The notes: a model not told the origin generated them from the letters alone. DNA of 64,000 nucleotides from Myxacorys chilensis ATA2-1-KO14 (GCA_019359275.1 JAHHHP010000025.1:1-64000), one strand, 5' to 3'. Positions 19,001 to 27,861 are shown, counted from the stretch's first letter. A program made the numbers and translations.

Positions 19001-19545
19001 CAATTAATTTAGGAGATTTGAAAGAGTGCAAAGAGGGATCGACCGTCAGCGCGATCGCGCTTGTCACTAATATCAAAGCGGTGACGACGAAAAAGGGCGA
19101 TCGCATGGCAATTTTAACGATCGAGGACCTTACAGGCAGTTCTGAAGCGGTCGTCTTTCCTAAATCTTTTGAGCGGATTCAGCAGCATATTATTCCCGAT
19201 GCACGACTGATGCTGTGGGGCAAGATTGACAGGCGGGACGATCAGACGCAGTTCATTGTAGAAGATGCGGAACTCATTGAAACCGTGCGGATGGTCATGC
19301 TCGAACTTGAACCCCGAATCGCGACTGATGCTTCGGAACAACATCGGCTGAGAACGTTGTTGCGGCAATATCACGGTGAAGGCGATCGGGCCAAGGTTGC
19401 TGTGGTTGCGATCGTGGGAGCAAAGGCTCGGCGTCATGTGGTGCGGTTCGGCTCTCAGTTCCGAGTTCAAGACGAGCAAGCGACGGTGATGGCGTTAGAG
19501 AAAGCAGGCTTTAGAGCGAGCATATCGTCACTTGTGGCAGGGTGA
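16036..19545 (+). CDS. dnaE: DNA polymerase III alpha subunit (unsplit, no intein)
   Basis: From the ATG at 16036 the product is 1169 residues, full length for the replicative polymerase. An in-frame GTG six bases upstream is less likely. The PHP domain starts [19 protein letters not shown]. The catalytic palm shows [18 protein letters not shown] and [16 protein letters not shown] clamp-binding motif, QGSLFDL, lies near residue 930, and an OB-fold near 1015 ([15 protein letters not shown]). In many cyanobacteria dnaE is split into two genes joined by a trans-splicing intein at a Tyr-Cys-Phe-Asn junction. Here that junction (Tyr761-Cys762, bases 18316-18321) is continuous, so no splicing is needed. 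It stands alone. Confidence 0.97.
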   Translation: MSFVGLHIHSDYSLLDGASQLPELVERAVELGMPAIALTDHGVMYGAIELLKVTQGKLKPIIGNEMYIINGDITKQERRPRYHQVVLAKNTIGYKNLVKLTTISNLQGVQGKGIFSRPCVNKDLLKQYHEGLIVTSACLGGEVPQAILQGKPEIARRVAREYKEVFGDDYYLEIQDHGLHEERIVNPEIIKIARELDIKIIATNDSHYISCFDVEAHDALLCIQTGKLISEEKRLRYTGTEYLKSADEMRMLFRDHLTQDIVDAAIATTLEVAGKVEEYQIMGEPRLPNYTVPDGFTPDTYMEKVAWEGLLQRQKVTSRDQISAVYQERFVYELNMLQQMGFSTYFLVVWDYIKYARDNGIPVGPGRGSAAGSLVAYALGITNIDPVHHGLLFERFLNPERKSMPDVDTDFCIDRRDEVIKYVTEKYGTERVAQIITYNRMASKAVLKDVARVLNVPYGESDRMTKMIPTVRGKPTKLKVMISDKTPAPEFREKYESGAIVPNSSVTYRDWIDTAIRIEGTNKSVGIHAAGVVISADPLDEIVPLQRNADGAVFTQYFMEDIESLGLLKMDFLGLKNLTMIQKTVELIQQSRNFKLDIDELSLDDPEVYKLLGRGELEGIFQLESSGMRQVVRDLKPSGIEDISSILALYRPGPLDAGLIPRFINRKHGRERIDYADDILKPILKETYGIMVYQEQIMKIAQDMAGYSLGQADLLRRAMGKKKKSEMEKHQAMFVEGAIKNKIPPKVAGELFDQMVLFAEYCFNKSHSTAYGYVTYQTAYLKANYRTEYMAALLTINSGDQDKVQRYIGTCLSLGVQIQPPDINRSGVDFTPIGDQILFGLSAVRHVGMGVIEAILEARREKGAFKSLADLCDRLDPRTANRRALESLIHCGAFDQLSNNRHQMIQDLELLLDWSQSRARDRASGQGSLFDLLGGGSTPQSSYELAPKAPPVADYPQQEKLRLEKEVLGFYISDHPLKHLRETAKMLAPINLGDLKECKEGSTVSAIALVTNIKAVTTKKGDRMAILTIEDLTGSSEAVVFPKSFERIQQHIIPDARLMLWGKIDRRDDQTQFIVEDAELIETVRMVMLELEPRIATDASEQHRLRTLLRQYHGEGDRAKVAVVAIVGAKARRHVVRFGSQFRVQDEQATVMALEKAGFRASISSLVAG

Positions 19546-19639
19546 CAGGCTTAGAAGTCCCTCTTCTGCGGGAGAGGGATTTAGGGTGAGGGCGAAAGAC
19601 GGTTGCAAAAATTCTCATTCTGAACCCCAAAATAAAAAA

Positions 19640-19657
19640 CCCCAGCCGAAGCCAGGG
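19640..19657 (-). terminator. possible rho-independent terminator (minus strand)
   Basis: On the minus strand CCCTGGC, a TTCG tetraloop and GCTGGGG form a seven-pair stem (two G-U pairs), followed at once by TTTTTT. It lies after dnaE and before rsmD, both on the plus strand, so it would stop antisense transcription into dnaE. Confidence 0.5.
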
Positions 19658-19781
19658 TGAATAATCAGGGTGCATCTACCATTCCACTATTCCCAAATAC
19701 AGAGACCTATCCGGACAATTCTGAATATTTTTCGAGATCGTCTGCACTTCTTCAGTAATGAGCCGATGTATCGTAGAAATC

Positions 19782-20324
19782 ATGAGTGTGAGAATTTATG
19801 GCAATCGGTTACTAAGAACCCTTCCTGGACAAGAAACTCGCCCAACGGTAGCACGGGTTCGAGAAGCGCTCTTTAACATTTGGCAAGGCACGATCGAGGG
19901 GTGTCGCTGGCTGGATCTGTGTGCTGGAAGTGGCTCAATGGGGGCAGAAGCGCTCTGTCGGGGAGCCGCGATCGCGGTTGGCATCGAGCAATCGAGCCGA
20001 GCCTGTGCGATCGTTGAGCAAAATTGGCGGCAGGTCGCCAAGCCAGAACAACAGTTTCAAGTATGGCGCGGTGATGTTGTAGATCGGTTGGAATCGCTGT
20101 CAGGGCAGTTTGATCGGATTTACTTTGACCCGCCCTATGCCAGTGGATTATATGAGCCTGTGTTAAATGCGATCGCGCAATTTCAGCGATTAGCGATCGT
20201 GGGCGAGATTGCGGTTGAACACAGTGCCGACCGTTCACAATTCGCGATCGCGGGATTAAAAGTCGTTCGTCAAAAACGCTACGGCAACACCGCCCTGACG
20301 TTCTATCAACGCAAAGAAGAGTAG
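19782..20324 (+). CDS. rsmD: 16S rRNA (guanine(966)-N2)-methyltransferase
   Basis: From the ATG at 19782 the product is 180 residues (MSVRIYGNRLLRTLPG...), the canonical start of the family; the upstream ATG at 19758 adds eight unconserved residues. RPTVARVREALFNIW near residues 20-34 is the RsmD signature. The SAM-binding motif WLDLCAGSGSMGAEAL follows, and the N6/N2 methyltransferase catalytic motif is FDPPYASGLYEP near 113. The enzyme methylates G966 of 16S rRNA during small-subunit assembly. Confidence 0.92.
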   Translation: MSVRIYGNRLLRTLPGQETRPTVARVREALFNIWQGTIEGCRWLDLCAGSGSMGAEALCRGAAIAVGIEQSSRACAIVEQNWRQVAKPEQQFQVWRGDVVDRLESLSGQFDRIYFDPPYASGLYEPVLNAIAQFQRLAIVGEIAVEHSADRSQFAIAGLKVVRQKRYGNTALTFYQRKEE

Positions 20325-20351
20325 AATTTCAGTAGGAATGAATCCACCCCT

Positions 20352-20672
20352 ATGGCTCGATCTCTCTTCAAAATTGCGCTTTATTCGTCGTTCCTGCCGT
20401 TTTTGGTTCCTACACTAGCGGTTGCACTGCCGCCTGCCGACGATTTACCGGAAGAAATCCTGCGAACCGAGATTATTACAGAGGCGCGATCGCCGCTAGA
20501 TGGCGAACCCCTCACTGCCGCCGAGTACGCAAAGCTTGAGACTCAACTGCAAAGTTCAGTTCAACCGATCGATCCAAAAACGCAAGTTTCACCGAAAGTG
20601 CGACGAACAATTAATCTCCTTAGACTACGGAGATTAATTAAGACAGTGTTTCCGTTTATTCCGATTAAGTAG
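20352..20672 (+). CDS. small secreted hypothetical protein
   Basis: The 106-residue protein has an N-terminal signal peptide (about 1-25, ending AVALP). An acidic region, DDLPEEILRTEIITEARSP, follows, then PLTAAEYAKLETQLQ and a basic hydrophobic end, RRLIKTVFPFIPIK. Cyanobacterial genomes carry many such conserved envelope proteins of unknown role. It lies 27 bp after rsmD, so co-transcription is likely. It converges with the TPR/pentapeptide gene, whose stop is only four bases away. Confidence 0.7.
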   Translation: MARSLFKIALYSSFLPFLVPTLAVALPPADDLPEEILRTEIITEARSPLDGEPLTAAEYAKLETQLQSSVQPIDPKTQVSPKVRRTINLLRLRRLIKTVFPFIPIK

Positions 20673-20675
20673 GAG

Positions 20676-21440
20676 TTAGGGCAGTAAGAACATTTTGACC
20701 AAGCTACCGAGGGTACTCAGGATGGCCGGACCTAAACCATTGCCACCTCTATCTTTGGGTGCTTTCTCAGGCGTTTTAAGCACGGTGATTACGGCTTGAG
20801 TCGATTGAGCCTGCGCTGTGTCTCCTTGGCGAGTAAACAGGGTTGAGGCGTACTCTAAATCTTGAATTGCCCCAGACTGATCACCCAATTCTAATCGAGC
20901 CATACCCCGCGCTAGTTGAGCAGGTGCAAAATCGGGTTGCCTCGCTAGGGTTTGATTGAAATTCTCGATCGCACGCTCGTATTGTTTCTTACTGCCCGCC
21001 TCGACTCCCCAACGGTAAAAATCGGTCGCATTTCCAGTCGTAGCAGATAGCCCGATCGCGCCTTGTAGCAACGCATAATCAAGGCGCGTTCCGCTTAAAT
21101 CTGTATCGGCCAAATAAGCATTCCGCAGATCGGCGCTGCTTAGGTTCGCTCCTGTTAACTTTGCCCCGCTCAAATTCGCGCCATTTAAGGTTGCGCCAGT
21201 TAGGTTTGCCCCAGTTAAATTTGCCCCAACAAGATTGGCTTGGCTTAAATTTGCGCCAGCAAGATTGGCTTGACTTAGGTTCGAGCCGCTCAACTGAGCA
21301 AATACTAATCCTGCTCTTGTCAAGTCACAATTTTGACATTGCTTTGTCGATAGCAATTTTTGAGTGTGTTCTAAGTTCTCTGCCTGAGCAGGAAGACAAA
21401 CGCTGACTAGAAGGACAACGGGTAGCAAACGCAATTTCAT
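20676..21440 (-). CDS. secreted pentapeptide-repeat protein with TPR C-terminus
   Basis: From the ATG at 21440 the product is 254 residues, beginning with signal peptide MKLRLLPVVLLVSVCLPAQA; the in-frame ATG at 21470 would bury that signal. A QCQNC motif near residue 33 precedes about 80 residues of A(N/D)L-type pentapeptides (LSQANLAGANL, LSGAKLTGANL). A TPR-like helical region follows from about 135: YRWGVEAGSKKQYERAIENF, PAQLARGMARLELGDQSGA and so on. The lumenal or periplasmic beta-helix plus TPR suggests a scaffold. The CxxC-then-pentapeptide start matches gene 3730-4164. Confidence 0.82.
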   Translation of the reverse strand: MKLRLLPVVLLVSVCLPAQAENLEHTQKLLSTKQCQNCDLTRAGLVFAQLSGSNLSQANLAGANLSQANLVGANLTGANLTGATLNGANLSGAKLTGANLSSADLRNAYLADTDLSGTRLDYALLQGAIGLSATTGNATDFYRWGVEAGSKKQYERAIENFNQTLARQPDFAPAQLARGMARLELGDQSGAIQDLEYASTLFTRQGDTAQAQSTQAVITVLKTPEKAPKDRGGNGLGPAILSTLGSLVKMFLLP

Positions 21441-21603
21441 GAGTTTAGGGGTGAGGAATGTATTGAGCAAGTTTGATGTGTTAAAACAAACTCTAGAATG
21501 CCCGTGAAAGTACTCTAGAACACCCCATCGTACTTGGATTTAGAAGTTGTGATTCAGAATTTATGGCACGATCGTAGATATACGTACGCTCTATCTAAGC
21601 TCC

Positions 21604-21861
21604 ATGCCTAAGAAACAAAAATTTCCCCATCTCCTTGGCTCTAAATGGACGGCAACAGAGGAGATGTGGGGATGGCGACATTTTCAAGTTGTGAATCGAA
21701 AAAATGAAGGTCAGTGGGTGTTTGCTGAAATGACTGCCGCGTGTGACCCAACGGTTCGATTTTGGATGAACGCAAAGCTGCTCAAGAATCGAGATCAGTG
21801 GGAGGCGGGTTGGCGATCGCTAGAAGAAATTCAAGATTCAGAATTGAAGAGGAGTTGGTGA
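21604..21861 (+). CDS. TIGR02450-family tryptophan-rich protein
   Basis: The 85-residue protein contains HLLGSKWTATEEMWGWRHFQV at residues 9-29 and WRSLEEI near the end. The spacing and abundance of tryptophans (seven) match the TIGR02450 family found in cyanobacteria and marine proteobacteria. Function is not known. It stands alone on the plus strand just before the minus-strand cassette-like array. Confidence 0.8.
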   Translation: MPKKQKFPHLLGSKWTATEEMWGWRHFQVVNRKNEGQWVFAEMTAACDPTVRFWMNAKLLKNRDQWEAGWRSLEEIQDSELKRSW

Positions 21862-21921
21862 CGTTTTAGATGTACCAAACTTGATTTTCCATATCCAGAT
21901 ACAAGCGGATGAATAAATCAC

Positions 21922-22203
21922 TCATAAACCTCGCACCGACGGATCAATCAGATCATCCGGGATGCGATTGCGTTCAATATAAACGTTGATTTCATCTTGA
22001 TGGTCGCTGTAATAACTCAACGCATCAAACACCTGCGCCAATGTTAAGTGAGGTAGACCTTTTGGGATTTCTTCAGGAGCAGTTCCCATTCGCCAAGTTT
22101 CGACAATTGCTCTAACAGATGTACGTGTTCCCTTAATAATTGGCTCACCCCTTAGAATACGATCGTCTCTAACAATATAAAGATGCTCTGTTGCTTGAAT
22201 CAT
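21922..22203 (-). CDS. DUF433 family protein (antitoxin-like)
   Basis: The 93-residue product has the DUF433 core: LRGEPIIKGTRTSVRAIVE at about 18-36, then IPKGLPHLTLAQVFDALSYY, a winged-helix type DNA-binding fold. DUF433 genes are often paired with a DUF5615 PIN-like toxin; no such partner is seen here. The ATG follows only about 15 bases after the right core of an attC-like site, the arrangement expected for a captured gene cassette, and there is no room for a promoter of its own other than the attC region. Confidence 0.8.
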   Translation of the reverse strand: MIQATEHLYIVRDDRILRGEPIIKGTRTSVRAIVETWRMGTAPEEIPKGLPHLTLAQVFDALSYYSDHQDEINVYIERNRIPDDLIDPSVRGL

Positions 22204-22218
22204 AGTTTTTTGTGTTGT

Positions 22219-22305
22219 GTCTAACGACCCCGTTCACCCGCATTAACTACTGGAACTTCAACAGCAAGACTCGATACAGTCGGCGTGAAACGGGATATGT
22301 TAGAC
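22219..22305 (-). other. attC-like recombination site A
   Basis: The ends are GTCTAAC (22219-22225) and GTTAGAC (22299-22305), which fit the integron consensus RYYYAAC and GTTRRRY. Inside them GACCCCGTTCACCCGC pairs imperfectly with GCGTGAAACGGGATAT, and the centre contains GACTCGATACAGTC. An 87-base imperfect palindrome with these ends is the form of an attC site. It lies directly after the DUF1963 gene and before DUF433 on the minus strand. Site C (35309-35397) shares the 14-base GACTCGATACAGTC and the CACCCGC box. Confidence 0.7.
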
Positions 22306-22363
22306 TGCTTAAACTTCAACGAAGCGGAAGGATGTATATCGCTTCGACTGGTTCAGTTCACTA

Positions 22364-23206
22364 TCAGCAGTCCCAATTATACAGAATCTCTGTATAATTC
22401 AGGTTTTTCAATGCGGAAGCCTTAATCCAAAAGTTACCTACACCAAGGTCGCGCCACTCAATAGAAATCTTCTCCATTTCACCTGGATCGAAATCAATTT
22501 GTAGCAGTAAGACATATGGCTCCTCGTTCCCCGGTAAAGCCTCCCTAAAATCTGCTTGAGTAAAGTGAGGATAACCACCGATTCGATGTCCATTCACGAA
22601 CCTCTCCTGATATTCTGTCCCAAGCGCGTAGTTATCTGCCTGAAACACGTCCCAGATTTCGTTACCAATCAATTCCTCAAATCGATAATCACAGTCAGAA
22701 ATTGGTGCAGCCTTCAGATCAAAACTGAGCGCGAAACAATCATCTCGATGAGGAACATAGGAAGGAAAAACATAGAAGGGAATGAATTCTTTACTGTAGT
22801 CCCACAATGTAGGCAGAAAATCGAAATCTGTAATGAGATTGTTCTCATTTAGATCTGGTTCCGGAAAGTAGAGAACACGAAAGTTGGATTGCCTCGTGGG
22901 ATTTTCCCAATCCAGACCATACATTCCATCCCTGGCAATGTAGAACTGAAGAATTCCTGTTCTTGGAAACCCTGCTAAATTTGGAACTTCGTCAAAGTTG
23001 ATTTGTGCAAGCAAATGAAGATAATCACCTTCTGGGGTTGTAGGATACTCAAAATCTTTAGGTAAATATGGAAATCCTGCAAACTTGCTTTGCCAGATTG
23101 TTGTCTTTCTAGTAAACCGCGTTTGAATATCAATATATGTTTTAACCGTTGGTTCGAGCTTGCTTCTAAAGCTCTCTAAATCACCTGGGAGATCAAGATT
23201 CACCAT
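22364..23206 (-). CDS. DUF1963 (YwqG-like) family protein
   Basis: The 280-residue protein includes TIWQSKFAGFPYLPKDFEYP near residues 38-57, LHLLAQINFDEVPNLAGFP, GILQFYIA, and later HRIGGYPHFTQADFRE and VLLLQIDFDPGEME. This is the pattern of the DUF1963 family (Bacillus YwqG), a soluble protein of unknown activity often found in polymorphic-toxin or immunity settings. It lies between attC-like sites B (upstream) and A (downstream), so it is a candidate gene cassette. Confidence 0.8.
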   Translation of the reverse strand: MVNLDLPGDLESFRSKLEPTVKTYIDIQTRFTRKTTIWQSKFAGFPYLPKDFEYPTTPEGDYLHLLAQINFDEVPNLAGFPRTGILQFYIARDGMYGLDWENPTRQSNFRVLYFPEPDLNENNLITDFDFLPTLWDYSKEFIPFYVFPSYVPHRDDCFALSFDLKAAPISDCDYRFEELIGNEIWDVFQADNYALGTEYQERFVNGHRIGGYPHFTQADFREALPGNEEPYVLLLQIDFDPGEMEKISIEWRDLGVGNFWIKASALKNLNYTEILYNWDC

Positions 23207-23267
23207 ATCTTTGGTACTCGCAGTAATTCAACATACATCACACATGATAGAGAACTGAAATGAAGCA

Positions 23268-23352
23268 GTCTAACGGTGAAGTTATGCGGCGGCAGATATG
23301 CTCAAAACGAAGCGAAAGAACTATGCTCGCCGCTCCTACAGAAACGTTAGGC
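23268..23352 (-). other. attC-like recombination site B
   Basis: The ends are GTCTAAC (23268-23274) and GTTAGGC (23346-23352), matching RYYYAAC and GTTRRRY. The interior is an imperfect palindrome with GCGGCGGCAGATATGCTC against GAACTATGCTCGCCGC. The TAA stop of the upstream minus-strand gene (23347-23592) lies inside the GCCTAAC end, as is usual when a cassette gene runs into its attC. Confidence 0.68.
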
Positions 23353-23592
23353 TTCTTTTACCGAGGACTGAAAATCCAGGATCTTGGAATATACACTGTC
23401 TACTGACTCTTGTGCGAAAAGTTCGTCCTTCAGCTTAAGATAATTGCCCCCTCTTAGATTACAGGCTGCCCAAAATCGAGCAACCTCGGACGGCTCCATG
23501 TGGGCTAAAAGAATTTGCAGTCCTTCCTGTAAGATTTGTTGCTCACTCTTCATTTGAATCATTGTTGCTAATCTCCAAAACGAATGTGACAT
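23347..23592 (-). CDS. hypothetical protein in putative gene cassette
   Basis: The frame is open for 81 residues; an internal ATG at 23553 (MKSEQQILQEGLQILLAHM) gives a 68-residue product and looks like the true start. It is a small helical protein with EVARFWAACNLRGGNYLKLKDELFA. The stop codon is embedded in attC-like site B, marking it as a cassette gene. A strong terminator upstream (23613-23648) isolates it from glcD, so its promoter must lie within about 50 bases. Function unknown. Confidence 0.65.
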   Translation of the reverse strand: MSHSFWRLATMIQMKSEQQILQEGLQILLAHMEPSEVARFWAACNLRGGNYLKLKDELFAQESVDSVYSKILDFQSSVKEA

Positions 23593-23612
23593 TATATCTT
23601 CTCAAAAATGCG

Positions 23613-23648
23613 AAAAAGGTAGAGACTTCAATTGCCTCTACCTTTTTT
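23613..23648. terminator. bidirectional rho-independent terminator
   Basis: AAAAAGGTAGAG (23613-23624) pairs with CTCTACCTTTTT (23635-23646), with T-runs on both strands. On the minus strand it lies 136 bp after the glcD stop and insulates glcD from the cassette-like array. Confidence 0.8.
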
Positions 23649-23783
23649 GTGTTAATCAACTGGCAAAGCCAAACTCCAAAGAATTATTCCATTAGTTGCT
23701 CTCAAATATTGCCTATTTGGTAACTTTGAAACCGCTTAATTCTAAATACTGCCAAATCACTATCTAATGAAGTGGCGCGTCTT

Positions 23784-25253
23784 CTAAAAGCGTTCTGCTC
23801 CCTTAATTTCTTGACCTGTATACGATCGCGCCGCTTCCCCACAAGTGCGAGGCGTCGGAAATATCTTTGTTGGGTTTGCAATGCCGTGGGGATCAAACGC
23901 TTCTCTCACCCATTGCATCGTTGCTAGATCCGCAGGGGTAAACATTTCCGGCATGTAGCAGCGTTTATCAGCTCCAATGCCATGTTCTCCAGAAATGCTG
24001 CCGCCGACTTTGACGCAGAGTTTGAGAATTTCACCGCCCAATTCTTCGACCTTTTCTAGCGCTCCCGGTTCTGAGTTGTCGTACAGGATGAGCGGATGCA
24101 AATTTCCGTCGCCTGCATGAAACACATTCGCAACGTTGTAGCCATGTTTCGCACCGAGTAACTCAATTTCTCGCAGCACGTATTCTAGCTTCGTGCGCGG
24201 AATCACGCCGTCTTGCACGTAATAGTCGGGACTCATTTTACCCATCGCGGCGAAAGCGGCTTTGCGCCCCTTCCAAATCGTGAGACGGTCTTCGAGTTTG
24301 GTTGCGATCGCTACATCCCGCGCCCCGTTATGCCGGCAAATTTCTGCCACCCGCAGAGCGTTTACCTCAGCTTCAATCTCTAACCCATCCACCTCAATCA
24401 GCAAGATTGCTGCCGCATCGCGAGGATAACAGCCTGTTTTCACAACATCTTCCACGGCATTGATGCTCATGTTGTCCATCATTTCCATGCCGCCGGGAAG
24501 GATGCCTGCGCTGATGATGTCTGAAACGGTTGCGCCTGCGGCTTCAATACTGGTGAAGTCAGCAAGTAGAACATAGATCGATTCGGGGGTTTTGAGAATG
24601 TTGAGGGTGATCTCTGTCGCGATGCCGAGTGTGCCTTCTGATCCGACAAAGACGCCTGTGAGATCGTATCCGGGCATTTCTGGTAAGTCGCCGCCCAGAT
24701 CGACGATCGCGCCATTGGGCAACACGACTTTTAGTCCCAATACATGATTCGTCGTGACGCCATATTTGAGGCAATGCACACCGCCAGAATTCTCTGCAAC
24801 GTTGCCACCAACGGAACAAATAATCTGACTCGATGGATCAGGCGCATAGTAAAACCCAGCTCCGCTCACGGCTTGCGTCACCCAGCTATTGATCACGCCG
24901 GGTTGCACGACAACGCGCTGATTTTCAAGCTCGACGCTCAGAATCTGACGCATTAGCGAGGTGACGATCAGAACGCAGTTTTCGATCGGCAGTGCGCCCC
25001 CAGACAACCCCGTTCCTGAACCGCGTGCGACGAAAGGGACACGGTAGCGATCGCATACCCTTACGATCGCGGAAACATCTTCTGTAGTGCGCGGCAAGAC
25101 GACAACAGCAGGGCGTTCTCGGTAGCTCGTGAGACCATCACATTCATAAACGAGTAATTCTTCTCGCTTGCGAACGACGCCATTTTTGCCGACGATCGCC
25201 TCAAATTCTTTGACGATCTGTTGCCAGTCTTGCCCAGTTTCCAGCGCGATCAT
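23784..25253 (-). CDS. glcD: glycolate dehydrogenase subunit, FAD-linked
   Basis: The 489-residue product has the FAD_binding_4 domain with PFVARGSGTGLSGGALP near residues 73-89, SVGGNVAENSGGVHCLKYG near 147 and FVGSEGTLGIATE near 206. A FAD-oxidase C-terminal domain follows with NVFHAGDGNLHPLILY and SGEHGIG. GlcD oxidises glycolate to glyoxylate in photorespiration, feeding electrons to quinone or GlcE/F partners not seen here. Related D-lactate dehydrogenases share the fold, but the length and motif set favour GlcD. The gene stands alone with a terminator downstream. Confidence 0.88.
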   Translation of the reverse strand: MIALETGQDWQQIVKEFEAIVGKNGVVRKREELLVYECDGLTSYRERPAVVVLPRTTEDVSAIVRVCDRYRVPFVARGSGTGLSGGALPIENCVLIVTSLMRQILSVELENQRVVVQPGVINSWVTQAVSGAGFYYAPDPSSQIICSVGGNVAENSGGVHCLKYGVTTNHVLGLKVVLPNGAIVDLGGDLPEMPGYDLTGVFVGSEGTLGIATEITLNILKTPESIYVLLADFTSIEAAGATVSDIISAGILPGGMEMMDNMSINAVEDVVKTGCYPRDAAAILLIEVDGLEIEAEVNALRVAEICRHNGARDVAIATKLEDRLTIWKGRKAAFAAMGKMSPDYYVQDGVIPRTKLEYVLREIELLGAKHGYNVANVFHAGDGNLHPLILYDNSEPGALEKVEELGGEILKLCVKVGGSISGEHGIGADKRCYMPEMFTPADLATMQWVREAFDPHGIANPTKIFPTPRTCGEAARSYTGQEIKGAERF

Positions 25254-25374
25254 AGGTAGTAATTTGGAACGCTACGTTTACCGTACCGCACTGAAGCAAG
25301 TTTTGGTGTTCCACTGCTGCCTCAGAGCTTTTCATTTATCACTGGCAATATTACTAACAGATATTGCTGTCTCG

Positions 25375-26031
25375 TCATTTTGAGGAGGTGCTGATTAAGC
25401 CTTGCACCCGTTGACGAAAAGATTTCAAAGTTTGGCTGCGTCCTGCTGTTTGAGCCTGATCAAGAAACTCAGAAATGAGATCAATGATGGGAAAATCAGG
25501 AAAGTGCAAACTTGTCTTTGAATCGTAGTACTGCCCATTTTGAAAAAGACTAACTTGCAGAGTTCCGTCTTTGAAGCGCCACAGTTCTCGAATACCTAAT
25601 GCTTGATAGACATCCAGTTCAGTTTTAGAGGTAACATCAACTTCAATTGCAAGATCGGGTGGTGGATCAACTGTTAGATCAATGCGATCCTTCCCAATCA
25701 TTTGAGCGGAGTTTTCAACATAAAAGCAATCATTAGGTTCGATCCCTTTTGACATATCTTGGCGTTTCAAAGTGCTAGAACCAAAACACTCCTTGTCAAG
25801 ATCAAGTTCTTCTAGAAGAATTTTGACCATATCCCCGATCAAAACTTTGGCTTTTTCGTGTTTTGGTAAGGGCATCCGAATCTCCAAAATCCCATTGCTG
25901 TAAGCAATTCGGCTTGCACGCTGCTCGCCCAACTCATCGAGAATCGCTTCAAACTCGCTCCAGTTGACTTCCTGAAGTTGGACTCGTTGCCCAGGATGAA
26001 CGACAAGTTGCCGAAGTTGCAGCATGACCAT
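25375..26031 (-). CDS. Uma2 family endonuclease-like protein
   Basis: The 218-residue protein has the Uma2/DUF820 PD-(D/E)XK fold. Residues near 50-60 read ILEIRMPLPKHEKAK, the key acidic block PPPDLAIEVDVTSKTELD lies near 124-141, and YQALGIRELWRFKDG follows with the usual (G/A)hxEhW-like pattern. The E-x-D-x-x-S/T-K motif is intact. Cyanobacterial genomes carry dozens of these genes; the activity is predicted, and roles in defence or mobile DNA have been suggested. It stands alone. Confidence 0.85.
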   Translation of the reverse strand: MVMLQLRQLVVHPGQRVQLQEVNWSEFEAILDELGEQRASRIAYSNGILEIRMPLPKHEKAKVLIGDMVKILLEELDLDKECFGSSTLKRQDMSKGIEPNDCFYVENSAQMIGKDRIDLTVDPPPDLAIEVDVTSKTELDVYQALGIRELWRFKDGTLQVSLFQNGQYYDSKTSLHFPDFPIIDLISEFLDQAQTAGRSQTLKSFRQRVQGLISTSSK

Positions 26032-26148
26032 AACGGATTACGAGTGATAGATGGTTTTAGTATAAGTCTGTCATCTTTGTCTTTTAGAAAGGGACGCCTG
26101 TAGTAACGCTTCGCATTCGCAAAGAATCATGCTGACTTCACCTCAGCC

Positions 26149-27861
26149 CTACTTTGATGACACTAGCTGCCAGCCTTCAAACGTTGCAACGATTTGCTTG
26201 TTGGGATGAGGCAGTTTTGCCAAGTTTGGATCAATCCAAGCGTAGGCTGCTTGGCGCAGTTTTGACGAAGTATCAATGTTTTGGGTTGAGAACGTGCCAA
26301 TGTTTGGGGTATAGAAGTTAAGCAGCAGGTAGGTTTTGCGATCGCCCCGGCTCAGCCTTTCTTCGTTGACGACAAAATTGATTGGATGAGAGCGCAGCAC
26401 AGCTTGCACAGTTGATTGCTGCAAAAATGTCTTCAATTTAGGACTGTAATTTCCCCAAAATCCAGTTAAATTCATCGTCGCCAACGCTAACCAGGAGGTG
26501 AGTAATAGCCCCGCCATCCACTGTTGAGACGAGCGAACGAGTCCGATCTGCTCACGCCTAAACCACGCAATCGCTGTTCCTAACCAACCTAAACCAATCA
26601 GCAATCCCACGATCGCGCCTCGCTCAACGTCTTCGCCCAAAGCTGCGCGAATTTGCGGTGAGACTTGAATTCCAACCGCAAGAGCAATCAAGATTAGCGC
26701 TAAACATCCGAGTAGCAAATTCAGACTGGTGAGCAGAGTGCGGTTCTGACGAGTTTGATAAAAATGGATTAATTGGTCGAGCGCGATCGCGGCCAACAGT
26801 CCTACAAACGGCATCAGTTGCAACGGGTAATAATGCGTTTTTGTTCCGAATAGCGTTAATTCAACAAACAAAATAGCTGGATAGCCAACGAGCAATAACC
26901 AGCTTCGATTTGAACTGACTAATTCTCGAAGCCGTTGATCCCGAAGCGTCCACCAGACGCCACCCAACGCAAAAAATACCCACGGAAATCCATTGGCTGG
27001 AATATTCCAGAAATAGTAAAAGCGACCCGCTCCTAAATAGGTCTGTTCTCCCAGGTGAAAGAGTTTTCCAAACAGTCCTTCAACAGGCGAAAGATTACCG
27101 TATTGTCGGATGGCAGCGAGCATCCAGCCAACGGGCAGAACTGCACCCAGAACTAAACCTAAATAGAGCCACGGATTCAGCAGGTGGCGATGACGAATCG
27201 CGTAGGGAAGCAGCGCGATCGCGGCCGGAATCACCATAAATCCCTTGATCAAAAATCCCACGCCAAACATCGAGCCTGCCAAAATGTACCAAAAAGGGCG
27301 CTTCTGGCTACCCGCTTCCAGCAACGCCCAAATTCCCACCAGTTCGATTAAGACTAAAACAGCGTCTTGGGTCGCGAGGCGTCCATATTGCACAACCAGA
27401 GGAATAACGCTAAAAATCGCCGCTCCCAGCCACGCTAAACGAGCATTGAGCAGAAAACACCCAATTTGATACGTGAGCAAGACAGACAAAATCCACGCGA
27501 TCGCGCTTGGCAATCGCGCCGTTCCTTCACTTGTGCCAAACAGCCAAAAGCAACCCGCAATCAGCCATTGAATGCCAATCGTACGATCGAAACTATAGCC
27601 ACTTCCCCATTGCGGCGTGACCCAATCTCCGGTCAAGAGCAGCGATCGCGCCTGCATGGCATAAATGCCTTCGTCGTGTGCCATCAGACTTTGCTGAGTG
27701 CTCCGCAGAATCACCAAGGGCAACACCCAGAGGAGGAGGGAGAAGTAAGGGATGAGGGAGGTCTTCGACCCGCTTCGCGAGGAGGGATGAGGGATGAAGG
27801 GTAAGACTGCATTAAGTCGTTTCAAGGAATTACTCCACCTCTTGATCCCCTCTTTATTCAT
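26149..27861 (-). CDS. glycosyltransferase family 39 (ArnT/PMT-like) membrane protein
   Basis: The 570-residue protein has about eleven hydrophobic segments and the lumenal active-site acidic pair AHDEGIYAMQARSLL near residue 62. It resembles ArnT-type lipid-linked sugar transferases. It lies 29 bp after hpnH on the same strand, in a hopanoid block, so modification of a hopanoid or surface lipid is a fair guess. The first 35 residues (FIPHPSSRSGSKTS and neighbours) are encoded by copies of the GGGATGA intergenic repeat, so the true N-terminus was probably altered or extended by repeat insertion. Confidence 0.8.
   Translation of the reverse strand: MNKEGIKRWSNSLKRLNAVLPFIPHPSSRSGSKTSLIPYFSLLLWVLPLVILRSTQQSLMAHDEGIYAMQARSLLLTGDWVTPQWGSGYSFDRTIGIQWLIAGCFWLFGTSEGTARLPSAIAWILSVLLTYQIGCFLLNARLAWLGAAIFSVIPLVVQYGRLATQDAVLVLIELVGIWALLEAGSQKRPFWYILAGSMFGVGFLIKGFMVIPAAIALLPYAIRHRHLLNPWLYLGLVLGAVLPVGWMLAAIRQYGNLSPVEGLFGKLFHLGEQTYLGAGRFYYFWNIPANGFPWVFFALGGVWWTLRDQRLRELVSSNRSWLLLVGYPAILFVELTLFGTKTHYYPLQLMPFVGLLAAIALDQLIHFYQTRQNRTLLTSLNLLLGCLALILIALAVGIQVSPQIRAALGEDVERGAIVGLLIGLGWLGTAIAWFRREQIGLVRSSQQWMAGLLLTSWLALATMNLTGFWGNYSPKLKTFLQQSTVQAVLRSHPINFVVNEERLSRGDRKTYLLLNFYTPNIGTFSTQNIDTSSKLRQAAYAWIDPNLAKLPHPNKQIVATFEGWQLVSSK

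Noticed and set aside
19560..19595. Terminator formed by CCCTCTTCTGCGGGAGAGGG
   Set aside because: The stem is imperfect and lacks a T-run; it resembles a dispersed cyanobacterial intergenic repeat.
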